This document shows, in pieces, positions 25,631-35,628 of a DNA stretch of 64,000 bases; position 1 is the stretch's first letter; every line of letters begins with the position of its first letter. The notes under the pieces are model-generated. The model had not been told where the DNA came from. It made no database searches and was given only the letters and a program-made list of their open reading frames with translations. Source of the stretch: Nymphaea colorata (lineage: Eukaryota > Streptophyta > Magnoliopsida > Nymphaeales > Nymphaeaceae); NCBI RefSeq assembly GCF_008831285.2, contig NC_045149.1, positions 6,439,500 to 6,503,499 of the forward strand, written 5' to 3'. The translations under genes and the position numbers were made by a program.

Positions 25631-25924
25631 TCATGATGATGAAATATGAGAGAGAGAGAGAGAGATCTGAATAAAATGATGGCCTTTTTGTGTGATGATG
25701 CGAGTGGAGCACAAAGAGCCATTCTTACAGTCGAGGCAGTACATGCTGTTGGGCTCACCATGAAACTTGCAGTCGGTGAAGAAGGTCACCTGTAGGAGAG
25801 GCTTCAGACATGGAGGGCCAAGAAACTTCTTCTTCTTATTCTTCTTCTTATCTTTCTCTGCACTATTGCTTTTCTTCCCATCCTCCATTCTGCTCATCCG
25901 TAATGATGTTTGCATATGAAACAA
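25631..25924 (-). pseudogene. PLATZ transcription factor, 5' fragment
   Basis: The longest PLATZ piece in this array. After a start at 25924 comes a basic Lys-rich stretch, then PPCLKPLLQVTFFTDCKFH, MYCLDCKNGSLCS and HHFIQI. This follows the N-terminal PLATZ pattern (W/C-L-x-PLL, C-x2-H, C-x2-C, C, then VIQI). A usual PLATZ protein continues with RRSSYHDV and further cysteines over more than 150 residues. Here the frame runs into a CT microsatellite with no GT splice donor at the expected exon end. The start resembles a genuine exon, including about 100 bp of related 5' untranslated sequence, but the gene is cut after its first domain segment. Confidence 0.75.
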
Positions 25925-26144
25925 AAATCACAATGAGAAGAATTCATTAGAAGATAAAACTGAGAGCCTCAAGGTGAAGAATGTAGTTGTTTCTTGAAGC
26001 ACCCTGGAGCTCTCACTTCTAGCTTCCAATGAATTATTCTCCTTGGAATTTTTGTTTCGTATAAAAACATCAGTATGAATGAGTAAAATGGAGAATGAGA
26101 ATAAAAACAACATGGCATAGAGAGAGAAGTTGCAAAAAAAGAAG

Positions 26145-26395
26145 AAGAAGAAGAAGAGTCATGGCTGATGGCTCCATGGCTGAAACCTTTCCTCCAGAAG
26201 ACCTTCTTCACCAATTACAACTTCCATGATGAGCCCAACAACATGTACTGCCTAGACTGTAGGAACAACTCTTTTTGCTCCATTCATGCAGTCTAGGCAG
26301 TACATGTTGGTCTGACCATAAAAATTGCAGTTGGTGAAGAAGGGCGCCCGCAGAAGAGGCTTCAGCCTTGGAGGGAATGACACTTCATCTTCTTT
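26145..26395. repeat. PLATZ hairpin 1 (imperfect inverted repeat, arms about 105 bp)
   Basis: The left arm (GCTCCATGGCTGAAACC ... ATGTACTGCCTAGACTG) pairs with the right arm starting at CATTCATGCAGTCTAGGCAG. The loop of about 25 bases lies around 26268-26285. Both arms derive from the same PLATZ exon segment. Confidence 0.75.
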
Positions 26396-26655
26396 TCTTT
26401 CTTTGCCTTGTTTTCATTTCCATTCTCCATTCTGCTCATCCATGATGATGTTTGCATATAAAACAAAAATTACAATTAGAAGAATTAATTAAGAGCTAGA
26501 ACTACAAGCTTAGGACGAAGAATATAGTAGGCTCAGGAAGCATCCTGGGGCTCTCAGTTCTAATTGATTATTTTCCTTATGATTTTTGTTTCGTATGCAA
26601 ATGTCAATATGGATGAGCAGAATGGAGAATAAGAATAAAAACAAGGGGGGAGAGG

Positions 26656-26925
26656 GTGAGTAGACGAAGAAAAAGAAGAAGAAGAGGAAGTGTCAAGGCT
26701 CCATGGCTAAAGGTTTTCCTCCAGAAGACCATCATCACCAACTGCAACTTCCTTGGTGATCCCAATAACATGTACTGCCAAGACTGCTCAAATGATTTTT
26801 GTACTCCATTCATGCAGTCTAGGCAGTACATGCTGTTGGGCTCACAATGGAAATTGCAACTGGTGAAGAAGGTTGTCTGCTTTGGGTATGGAGGCCATGA
26901 CACTTCTTCTTCTTCTTCTTCTTAA
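26656..26925. repeat. PLATZ hairpin 2 (imperfect inverted repeat)
   Basis: The plus-strand arm encodes APWLKVFLQKTIITNCNF followed by MYCQDC; the minus-strand arm encodes FFTSCNFHCEPNSMYCLDC. The two meet near 26795-26807. The second arm is the piece that opens the window at position 1, which places the U1 left boundary inside a hairpin of this type. Confidence 0.75.
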
Positions 26926-29900
26926 TGTAATTGGCTCTTTAAGTGCCCTGGAGCTCTCAATTCTAGCTTCCAATGAATTCTTCTCTTTGTGATTTTTATC
27001 TCATATAAAATCATTATCTCTTGGATATGAAGATGACACTCTGCAGATCCCTAAGTTTGCTTTGCATATTTGTGAACTACACAGCTGTCTGAGAATGTAG
27101 AATTGGATTGTATTTAAGAATTCAACTTCAAGTTTCATGTGGTGAGCCTTAATTTCTCCAATAATCTGTCCATAACTTTGTAAAAATAGAATATTTCCAT
27201 TTGTGTTTATATTCCTTATTGAGAATCAGACTTTATCTATTTGCATATGTGGATTTTGTACTAAAGTGAGTACTGTGGGGGCCACATTTGGCTGAGAGGA
27301 CATTGTAGCAACTCGTGCTGTAGGACTGTTTTCAATGGAAGTTTATGTCAATTGACCACAACACCTCTGTGTGAATGGTTCAGTTGAAGGCATCAATCAG
27401 AACATGAAACTTGGGTCTCTTCCGCAAGAAAATTATTACCTTTGTCTTCCAGGGTGCACATTTGGAAGTGGCAGAACTGCTCATGCATTTCTGCGGTAAC
27501 CTTCATAAGCTATGTCACATGGGTGCTTCTAAACAGCTGCCACACCCTTGTGATGTTGGTGCTTCATCGACACAGCACATCTGGTTCAGTCAGCAGAACC
27601 AGGTCAATACTGACCATTTTAAATATACATATAATTAGACTATCCCTAATACAAAAAAGTTTATTTATAAATATTGATAAATAAGACTACCAAACAGTCA
27701 AATGACTATGCAACAAAGGATTTATATACATATGTACACACACATTCACATACATCATCATCACACCTACATCTAATTTTTTCTTTGAAAAATTGCTGAA
27801 TCTGCACCCGCATTAGCACCAGCATCTGCACCCCACACCCATGTGACATAGTTCCGAAGTCTCGCACAGACACAGCCTTGAAATTGGGTGTCGTAGTGTA
27901 TGATCATTCCCCCCAGGTGCAGGCAATAGGTTTTCCTTCAGGAAAATTTGAATTCTGTTAATCGATGTGGTAAAACTCATGGCTTGTTTTCACTTCGTCA
28001 TTATTTTCTCTCAGAAAGTAGCTGCTGTTAGCAGGGGAACTGGTAGATTGCATGTTGTACAGTACAATTTATACATTTTGGGATAGTAAAGGTATGGCAG
28101 ACTCAAGCAATCAAAAGCTGTCTAAGAAAGAACAGTGTGAAGGCAAAGGAGGGAAACATATAGTTTAAAGGTGGGAGAGGGATTGGATTTCTCTGTATAC
28201 AGAATATAATAAACCATCTTTAATCTTGTTTCGAAGGGAGGAGTTCACATGTTTGCTGCAGAAATCATCTTATTGTCCAGACTAGAAACTGTTTCACAGC
28301 AATTTCCTACTGCATCAAGTAATTCTTTTGGCTCTGTCTAGTTCCCCCGTACAGAGGCTGTTTTTGTATCGAGATCATGTGTTGGAAACATTCCTCTAAA
28401 TAAAGGTTGGAGGCTTGTTTCGGCACCACTAAAAGGCAGCAGCATCGGACCCACTTTAGTCAGAATCCATCCTTGCTCGAGTGGTTAGCTAAGAGAGCAT
28501 TTGGTGCAAGGAACAGAATGCTGCATTTGCAGGGCAATGGTCAAAACTCCCTTCAAATGTACCTCTCCTCACATTTTTGGCTGCCAACGACTTCCAAACT
28601 CATACACCTGCTACTTTCACTCGGTTTTCACTTGTTATTAGCTGATCCTGGTGTTCTTCTGTCACATCGTTCCCTGCCCTCATTTTCAACAAGAAAAACT
28701 GGAAATGGTCTCACACAACACTGTTTGATCCAGTTATTCCATGCAACCTTTTTCTTTTAAAATACTTGTGAAAGACTGTTTGATCTACTTGCGCCACGAA
28801 TTTACTATTTATATTTTAAAATCGTGCTCATCAGGTGAGGAAGGTGGACATGTTGGAAGTTGTGACTCTTGTTCGTTCAGAGAAAGTTAACGATGAGCTG
28901 ATATTTTCTTACCATTTCGAGTTTTTCTTAGATAATCTAATTTTAGTGCCCTGAAAATTGGCAGGCCGAATTTGCATCAATATGCAAGGAAAGAACTATT
29001 CTGAAATTTGACTCGGTACGAATTACACTTGTTCAGATGGTAACCGGGGGAGAAGCCGAGCTGCTCCACCCCCTTCCCCCTGCCCCATGGTCCTTCGGGG
29101 AACTGGTAGTATCGCACTTGCCATTATTTGCAGTCAAATAACATAGCATCCATGAGCATCCAACTAACTACTGATCTTTCACCTAATTGGCTACCTGACC
29201 AACTACACTAGGTCCCTACACTAGGTCCCTTGAGCCACTAAACTCATGGAGATTTGGATCATTATCCATGTAAGTATCCATGTAAGCCTAAAGACCTGTA
29301 CAGGTTTTTATAATCAATACGAACGTAGAAAGACCCTTATATCCTCATAAACCAAACCTAAAAATCTCAACCACGATTCAAAGTTCCAATAGCTTTAGAT
29401 CCTTAAACCACATAGAATGCTTTGACAGTAATGCAAACTGCTCACACGATTCACAAAAAAAAAAAAAATCTATATGATATCACTAATATTGACGAGCTAA
29501 CAAACTATGAGGAACTAATTTCCATTTACTCAATCAACAAAGCTCCTCCTCCCTAAGTACCTAAACAAGAACTTAAATAGGCAAAGAAAAGACTTTACTC
29601 TAATGTGAACTGTAACATGAGATCTAGAACCAAAATAAGGACTGAAGTCCAAACCTAACCCAAAGCATATCCTAATAATCCAAAGAATAAATTAAATTCA
29701 AAACTTATTGATGAATCATAGAGCATGGCAATACTTTAGCATCATCGCAGTACGTGATTTGATAGGTTTCAAGGGAGTCGAAATTGTTGATAATGATCCG
29801 CTTGGTGGCGTTTGGCAACATAAATCCGAAGCTTAAAAACTTCAACCATAAAACCTATGGTTAACCTGTTCTCAATTTTGTCTTGGACTGTAGCCATCCA

Positions 29901-29954
29901 AACATGGTGAAGGACTTAGACGTAGAATTTAACTCGTTCAAACAGAAGCACTCT
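26807..29954 (+). repeat. Segmental duplicate copy U3, proximal part (near-identical to 1-3154)
   Basis: Recent sister of U1, with the same PLATZ-to-kinase-flank junction, the same small non-coding blocks and the same GCACC-like microsatellite (27810-27840). Beyond 29954 it continues through native unit sequence equal to 23000-23100 of U2, so U3 preserves the fuller unit and U1 was broken at 3154. Confidence 0.9.
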
Positions 29955-30829
29955 CTTTATATAGAACATGTGTTTAGGATGATATAATGTTGGAGTTCCC
30001 ATGCGCTGGAATTTCTTCAGCCATCGCCACCCTCAATTAGGGCCCGTTTGATTGCCAAAAAAAAATCAGTTGAGCAGTTGAAATACGTACGGGCGGGTGA
30101 AATTTCACCCGCCCGACACAAAAACCATCAAACGAAGGTGAAATTTCACCCCATTTACGATAAAGTGAGGGGGTGAAATTTCACCCGCTCGACATTTTCC
30201 TTTCGAAGGCCTTCTGTTCATTTCACCCGCGCGTCTTCCTCCACAGTCGACGAGCTCCCTCGCATTGGCTGCTCCGCCGTCGCCGCTCAACCCTCACCGC
30301 TCCCCTCGGGTTCCGTCTACTTCCCCTCCTTCATCGCTGCCGGCCATCTCTCCCTTCTCTTATCCTCCTTCCTTCTGGACCGCCATTTTTTGATGTCCTG
30401 TTGCTATTAGTGCCACCTGCTTCCAGTGCAACCTCTCTTGCAATCGGCCGCTTCTCGGGTGGCCTCTCCCACGATCTGATATTTTCCCATCATCCTGCTC
30501 AAAGGTAAAAAAACACACGCGCACGCTCGTTGATTGGTTTCTGGTCACTCCAAATCAGGACAAGCGAGTTGATCATCTTCCAATTCTTCCTTTTTTACAC
30601 TGACTGGTTTTGTCAATGGATCAATTCATGGGTTCGTCTTCTCCCTTGGAGATGTGAGTGTGAAGACTCTTGAGTAGTTAATGGATGTTCAGTCCAACTC
30701 GGAAACTTCCCCGGAATCTGCTTCATTTTGGACAGAGGCTGATGGTGATGAGTTTTTGTTTTTGGGGATCTTTGTTTTCTGGATCAATTAGCAGAAATTT
30801 TGTGTAATTCAATAACTTCATTATTTTGG

Positions 30830-30915
30830 TATCTGAAGTTTCATGGTTTTCTATTGGATGGTTCATTATCCCCTGAAATTGGTAACATGAGCGCCCTGAT
30901 AATGCTGAATCTTGG
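30830..30915 (+). pseudogene. Captured leucine-rich-repeat fragment
   Basis: Plus-strand frame with LDGSLSPEIGNMSALIMLNL, a recognisable plant LRR repeat (L-x-GSLSPEIGNxSALxxLNL). It lies inside the Harbinger-like element and is out of frame with the next fragment. It is likely from an LRR receptor kinase, possibly the same source gene as 31000-31157. It ends where a CTTGGTA(A/G)GAGCAGTCATGG sequence, also present at 31131, begins. Confidence 0.6.
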
Positions 30916-30999
30916 TAAGAGCAGTCATGGAATTAAGCTAATACAACTTATGATCAGGAGCACATTTGTCTTCTCCGGCACTATATAATGATTATGTAA

Positions 31000-31157
31000 C
31001 TTATGATCAACCAGTTATGCTATTTGCTTACTCACCTGATAGATTATCTGGTGACTTGTTTTTCCTAGACAGTTCATTAATTTTTACTGTTGATGAACTG
31101 TCAAGAGCTCCTGCAGCTCCTGCAGAAGTTCTTGGTAGGAGCAGTCATGGAATTAAG
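31000..31157 (+). pseudogene. Captured fragment of an LRR receptor kinase (At5g10020/GHR1-like group)
   Basis: Plus-strand frame encoding SPDRLSGDLFFLDSSLIF, then DELSRAPA and AEVLGRSSHG. This matches, from memory of the family, the cytoplasmic stretch leading into the kinase domain in LRR receptor kinases of the At5g10020/GHR1 group (FFLDxSLxFTAEELSRAPAEVLGRSxHG). A PAA repeat duplicates part of the motif here. The frame then leaves homology at IKLTQL and the kinase domain is missing. It shows gene capture by the surrounding transposon and cannot be a working gene. Confidence 0.7.
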
Positions 31158-31389
31158 CTAACACAACTTTAGTCTATTGTAGTTTTGGAAGATCATCTTT
31201 TAATTTCTTTCCACGTCAAATTGAGGAGGAGAAGAAAATAAAAAACTACTAATAGTTAAATTTACCCTGTGTAGATTGAAAGAGAGAAATTTCATCATGT
31301 AAATTTTTCTAGAAAAATTTACCATGGTAAATTTACCACGTTAAATTTCACCCGACAATCAAACGGGCCCTTAAGGTAGGCCTCATGGA

Positions 31390-31945
31390 TAGGGCTGCAT
31401 ATGAGCCGGGTCGAGCTCTAGCTTGAGCTTGAGCTCGATTTGACTCAAAAGACTCGAGCTCGATCTTGAGTCAAGCTCCATAGAATAGGTTCAAGCTGCG
31501 TTCAATGATATAATGTCTTGCTCAACTCGCTTGACTCGTTTAACTCATTTCTGTTAATTTAACATGTCCCGTTTCCTTTAACTTGTTTAACACATTAGCT
31601 AGTTTAACTTATTAACTTGTTTAGCTTATTTCTTTTAGCTGATTCAACTATGAACGACCATCTAACAGAAAGAGTGCACATATTTTGCATTCTAAATATT
31701 GCCTAAAGAGAAACTTACAAAAGAAAATCTTTCATTCATGACGCATTTACCTAGTCCAGCCAAACCGAGTTTAAACGAATCAAGTTTTTATAATTCGAAC
31801 TCGACTCGTTTAACATCTCAAACATAAATTTAAACTCGAGCTCGGCTTGACTCGTTTATAAATGTGTCCAGCTGAAGATGAGTTGTTACAAGGGAATTCG
31901 AGTCAACCTCGAGTTCGAGTTGGCTTTACTTGTTGTACACCCCTG
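31390..31945. mobile_element. hAT-like MITE (copy in U3)
   Basis: Ends are TAGGGCTGCATATGAGCC at the left and, reverse-complemented, CAGGGGTGTACAACAAGT at the right. It is flanked by an 8-bp target duplication with one mismatch (CTCATGGA at 31382-31389, CTCATGAA at 31946-31953). An 8-bp duplication and YAGGGSTGYA termini indicate a hAT-type non-autonomous element. Internal GAGCTCGA-rich sequence is shared with 23103-23637. Confidence 0.7.
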
Positions 31946-33234
31946 CTCATGAAGATGGCAATCGAAAAGGGACCGCCCCTAATCATTAAGGTCAAGAACC
32001 TTATTTCGTTTCCTTTACCAAGAGGAATATTCATTTTTGCCAGGGGATTGCGATTTCTTTTCCCTCCTTTTGAATCGAACAAATTGTACCTCTATTCTCA
32101 TGTTATGCACATACTATGATATTAAAAAGTTGAAATTTGGCGGCTGCTTTGATATGAAAAATTGAAATCTAGCAGTGGTTGGATTAATATTTAAAAAGTA
32201 TAGCAAAAATGTATTATTTATGGATCATTGCTAAAAGCATTATACTAAAAACCGTTGCTAGTGTTTCTGTTATATAATGTTTTGAAAGACCATTATTAAA
32301 AATTTTGTCATCCAACATTGTTGGATAGCAAGCTTATTTCAATTCCTCATTATGTTATCATGGAGTTGTGTACAGATTAAAGAAAAAAAAAACAAAGTAA
32401 AGATTTCTTGGGAAACGAGATAATTTTATTTGCATAGGAAGGTTTGAACCCAGGCAGAGGCAGAGGCAGAGGCAGGGTGAGAGCAGGGCCTTTGGCCTGT
32501 GTGGTCGATAAACATTTGCGGCTTTTCTTTATTTTTTATTTGTTCATTATACGATACTCTTCTTTTATCAAATAAGATTATCTGTATGAGAATGCATGTT
32601 CATTCCTATCACCCGGAACCCGAAGGTGGCCCAATGCCTCCGGGGTCTCTCTCATATTTTATTTTAAATGTAAAAATCTGCGGATGATTCCTCTGCTATG
32701 GCTTTAGAAGAGAGGGCGTGAGCATCCGCGTTATATATGGTTATGTCGATGGCATCACGAAGAAAAGATGGAAAGATAATATGGAAAGATATCTTTGCCT
32801 CTCTCTCTCTTCTGTCTATATCTTTTCTTGTCACGGATTTTATTTTAAATGCAAAAAGCTCGCTTTCCTTTTTTGTTAGAATTTTGACAAAAGGAGAAAA
32901 ATGGAGAAAATGACACGACTCGATCGGTGGCATGCTAAGATCTCTATATATATCAGCAGAAGGAATAACGGTGCAGGTCAAAAGCAGTCGTGTCGCTCAT
33001 GGGTCTCTCATATCTTGTATCTATCGTCGACGTGTCCCTCCTCTCCACCTTTTCTTGGCACAATGAGTCGTTTCACCTTGTTCTTTAGGCGGATTGTCAT
33101 CTAGATTTCCTTTCTCGATTCAGAAGAACTCGTTTGCTTTTGTGAATTTTATGTTTTCACACGGTTTCGGTTGTCGTTTGCATGATGTGAATAAATGCGT
33201 CAGTATTGGTAGACAGCTCTGGAGCCTGAGTTGG
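31946..33234 (+). repeat. Non-coding distal part of unit U3 (left of the ATL palindrome)
   Basis: It aligns with 23638-25110 of U2. A GGCAGA microsatellite occurs near 32455-32475. Small open frames are not conserved in U2. Nothing else recognisable. Confidence 0.75.
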
Positions 33235-33239
33235 TGGAA

Positions 33240-33737
33240 AGCATGGCTACACTTAGGCAACAACCTTAGGCTCTCGTCTTCTTGAAACTTACTCAAGCAA
33301 ACAGAACAATCTGTTCCTTCAATGAGCCCATCACTTCTTTTATGCTTGCTAACTTTGATAGATTTGATAACAGATTCATCCAAACCAGAAGTTGGTGCCT
33401 GCCATGGCTCAGTTGCAGAAGCGTTTTGGTGATTTTCATCCAAATTCTCATTCGGATTCGCCTGAAACCGTCTCCTATTTGAATCTCTATTGCCACAATA
33501 CTTCGCTACCACAGTATAATATGTAACGAGAAAGAAAGCACTAGCCAGGATTCCAATTATGGCAATAATCAAAGGGGAGAAACTTGATCCCGAATCCTGG
33601 CCCTCCAAGCCAAGTGGAGGAGGTGGAGGGAATATCACGTAGCACCATTGAGGACAATAGAAGGTGCAGAACCCCTGTGAGCAATCTGTTGAGTTTTCCA
33701 CAGGTACCCAAATTTGTTGGTACTCTGGAGAAGCCAT
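33240..33737 (-). pseudogene. RING-H2 finger protein ATL-like, truncated (left arm)
   Basis: It begins [10 protein letters not shown] and has a Cys-containing N-terminal region, a proline run, one membrane span ([19 protein letters not shown], about residues 55-75), a GLD motif ([11 protein letters not shown], about residue 118) and the first half of a RING-H2 finger ([20 protein letters not shown], then SHAFH). ATL proteins are membrane-anchored E3 ubiquitin ligases. The gene stops after the fifth metal ligand, so the last three cysteines are missing and the frame reads on into flank sequence until 33120. It cannot form a RING. ATL genes are usually intronless, so a DNA or RNA-level copy cannot be distinguished. 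Confidence 0.85.
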
Positions 33738-34092
33738 CCAACTTATGCAGCAAGAACACCAAGGAAAGTCAGTCGATCAGTCAAGAGAGGAGATAACTCA
33801 CCTGAATTCTGTACCTTCACAGATTTGCTAACACAAGTATTCCACGTTCCACAAAAGAACCTCGATTTGCTAACACAAGAGAGGAGATAACTCACCTGAA
33901 TTCTGTATCACCCCCACCCATCTGTTGCATTACAAAAATAAAACTGTCTTCTTGTGTTAGCAAATAGAGGTTCTTTTGTGGAACGTGGAATACTTGTGTT
34001 AGCAAATCTGTGAAGGTACAGAATTCAGGTGAGTTATCTCCTCTCTTGACTGATCGACTGACTTTCCTTGGTGTTCTTGCTGCATAAGTTGG

Positions 34093-34596
34093 ATGGCTTC
34101 TCCAGAGTACCAACAAATTTGGGTACCTGTGGAAAACTCAACAGATTGCTCACAGGGGTTCTGCACCTTCTATTGTCCTCAATGGTGCTACGTGATATTC
34201 CCTCCACCTCCTCCACTTGGCTTGGAGGGCCAGGATTCGGGATCAAGTTTCTCCCCTTTGATTATTGCCATAATTGGAATCCTGGCTAGTGCTTTCCTTC
34301 TCGTTACATATTATACTGTGGTAGCGAAGTATTGTGGCAATAGAGATATAAATAGGAGATGATTTCTGGCGAATCCGAATGAGAATTTCGATGAAAATCA
34401 CCAAAACGCTTCTGCAACTGAGCCATGGCCGGCACCAACTTCTGGTTTGGATGAATCTGTTATCAAATCTATCACAGTTTGCAAGTATAAAAGAAGTGAT
34501 GGGCTCATTGAAGGAACAGATTGTTCTGTTTGCTTGACTGAGTTTCAAGAAGACGAGAGCTTAAGGTTGTTGCCTAAATGTAGCCATGCTTTCCAC
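34093..34596 (+). pseudogene. RING-H2 finger protein ATL-like, truncated (right arm)
   Basis: Inverted twin of 33240-33737, with the same start, membrane span, GLD motif and half RING ([25 protein letters not shown]), truncated at exactly the same residue. One in-frame TGA at 34360-34362 interrupts it just after the membrane segment. Amino-acid differences from the left arm are scattered (for example SKFQ versus TEFQ). Confidence 0.85.
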
Positions 34597-35056
34597 GTTC
34601 CCCAGAGCGGTGCCCGGAAATACATGTTTTTGGACCCAAACATTAAATGTGGTGGTCAAAGTGAATGCATCAGATTGATAGAATAACTCTACCCTACCTA
34701 AACTCTATACATTATGGGGTCATTTGGCTCATGGAACAGTCACATACCGTTTCGGCCAAATGATTCCGAAGGGGCCTATATGGTAACAATAACAGTATAT
34801 TACTATTGCCAAATACCCTCAAAGGTTATGAACATAATCTGACTCGGTCTTAATATATCCATAGATCGGGCTACAGAACAGGCGATTGGGATATCCATTG
34901 CCATAATCTTACTCCTGTCAGATTCAAATTAATAACAAATAAAGATCCAAAGATCGCATTCCACCTTGGTTCTCTTGTGAAACTGAGTGGATCTCAATTT
35001 ACAGCACTTTAGTTGGTGGAAAATAAGGGCATTTGGATATTCATGAATGTAATTCT
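34597..35056 (+). repeat. Non-coding distal part of unit U3 (right of the ATL palindrome)
   Basis: Equivalent to 25115-25560 of U2, with shared blocks such as AACATTAAATGTGGTGGTC and CAATAACAGTATATTACTA. No gene seen. Confidence 0.8.
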
Positions 35057-35398
35057 TCATTTCATCTGCAAGTTGGATTCAATGCGTTCACTAGTATATA
35101 GTATGAATGAAAACTCAGTATCATGATGATGAAATGAGAGAGACCTGAATGAAATGATGCCTTTGTGTGTGATGATGCAAGCGGAGCACAAAGAGCCACC
35201 CATACAGTCTAGGCAGTACATGTTGTTGGGCTCACCATGAAACTTGCAGTTGGTGAAGGTCACCTGTAGTAGAGGCTTCAAATATGGAGGGGCATGACAC
35301 TTCTTCTTCTTCTTCTTCTTCTTCTCTTTCTCTGCACTGTTGCTTTTTTTCCCATCCTCCATTCTGCTCATCTGTAATGATGTTTGCATATGAAACAA
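35057..35398 (-). pseudogene. PLATZ transcription factor, 5' fragment (U3 copy)
   Basis: Counterpart of 25631-25924. It starts MFHMQTSLQMSRMEDGKK, then has a Lys run, PPYLKPLLQVTFTNCKFH, MYCLDCMGGSLCSACIITHK. One codon is lost between FF and TNC compared with the sister. The frame diverges after HKG, before the VIQIRRSSYHD part of the domain. Truncated and non-functional. Confidence 0.75.
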
Positions 35399-35628
35399 AA
35401 ATCACAATTAGAAGAATTCATTTGAGGATAGAACTGGGAGCCTTATGGTGAAGAATGTAGTTGGCTCTTGAAGCTCCCTAGAGCTCTCAATTCTAGCTTC
35501 CAATTAATTCTTCTACTTGTGATTTTTGTTTTGTATAAAAACATCAGTATGAATGAGTGAAGTGGAGAATGAGAATAAAAACAACAGGGCATAGAGAGAG
35601 AAGGAGAAGAAAAAGAAGAAGAAGATGA

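Larger units (their letters stand above)
25970..27000. repeat. Alternating inverted array of PLATZ 5' fragments (U2/U3 junction)
   Basis: Beyond the minus-strand fragment at 25631-25924, further fragments of the same 5' region follow with orientation flipping each time: plus (about 26030-26275), minus (26285-26480), plus (26560-26800), minus (26806-27000). Each carries the Lys-coding AAG run, CTCCATGGCT, a TTC(T/A)TCACCAA(T/C)T block and ATGTACTGCC(T/A)AGACTG. Neighbouring pieces pair tail-to-tail across loops of about 25 bases and head-to-head through their 5' untranslated parts (GAATGGAGAAT / ATTCTCCATTC). None has a complete domain. Confidence 0.8.
30040..31370. mobile_element. PIF/Harbinger-like non-autonomous element carrying receptor-kinase fragments
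   Basis: The termini are GGGCCCGTTTGATTGCC and, as reverse complement at the right, GGGCCCGTTTGATTGTC, flanked on both sides by the 3-bp duplication TTA (30037-30039, 31371-31373). That combination is typical of PIF/Harbinger/Tourist elements. The equivalent site in U2 (near 23092) lacks the insertion, so it landed after the U2/U3 duplication. Subterminal palindromes GGTGAAATTTCACC recur three times at the left end (30096-30185), and a relative occurs near 31345. At 1331 bp it encodes no transposase; the interior holds plant gene fragments (separate entries). Confidence 0.8.
33235..34596. repeat. Large inverted repeat of a truncated RING-H2 ATL gene (647-bp arms, 68-bp spacer)
   Basis: The left arm 33235-33881 and right arm 33950-34596 are reverse complements at roughly 97 percent identity and equal in length. 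Each arm holds the same ATL coding fragment, about 220 bp of its upstream sequence and a TTTGCTAACACAAG motif next to the spacer. The whole block is missing from the equivalent place in U2 (near 25110), so it was inserted after the U2/U3 duplication. The left outer flank GCTCTGG is complementary to the CCAGAGC just outside the right arm, which suggests that the inverted copying ran into native flank, as in template switching. No target duplication is evident. Confidence 0.85.

Noticed and set aside
30911-30925. CTTG|GTAAGA after the captured LRR as a genuine splice donor
   Set aside because: The same sequence with GTAGGA at 31131 is coding (LGRSSHG) in the receptor-kinase family, so the match to a donor is probably accidental.
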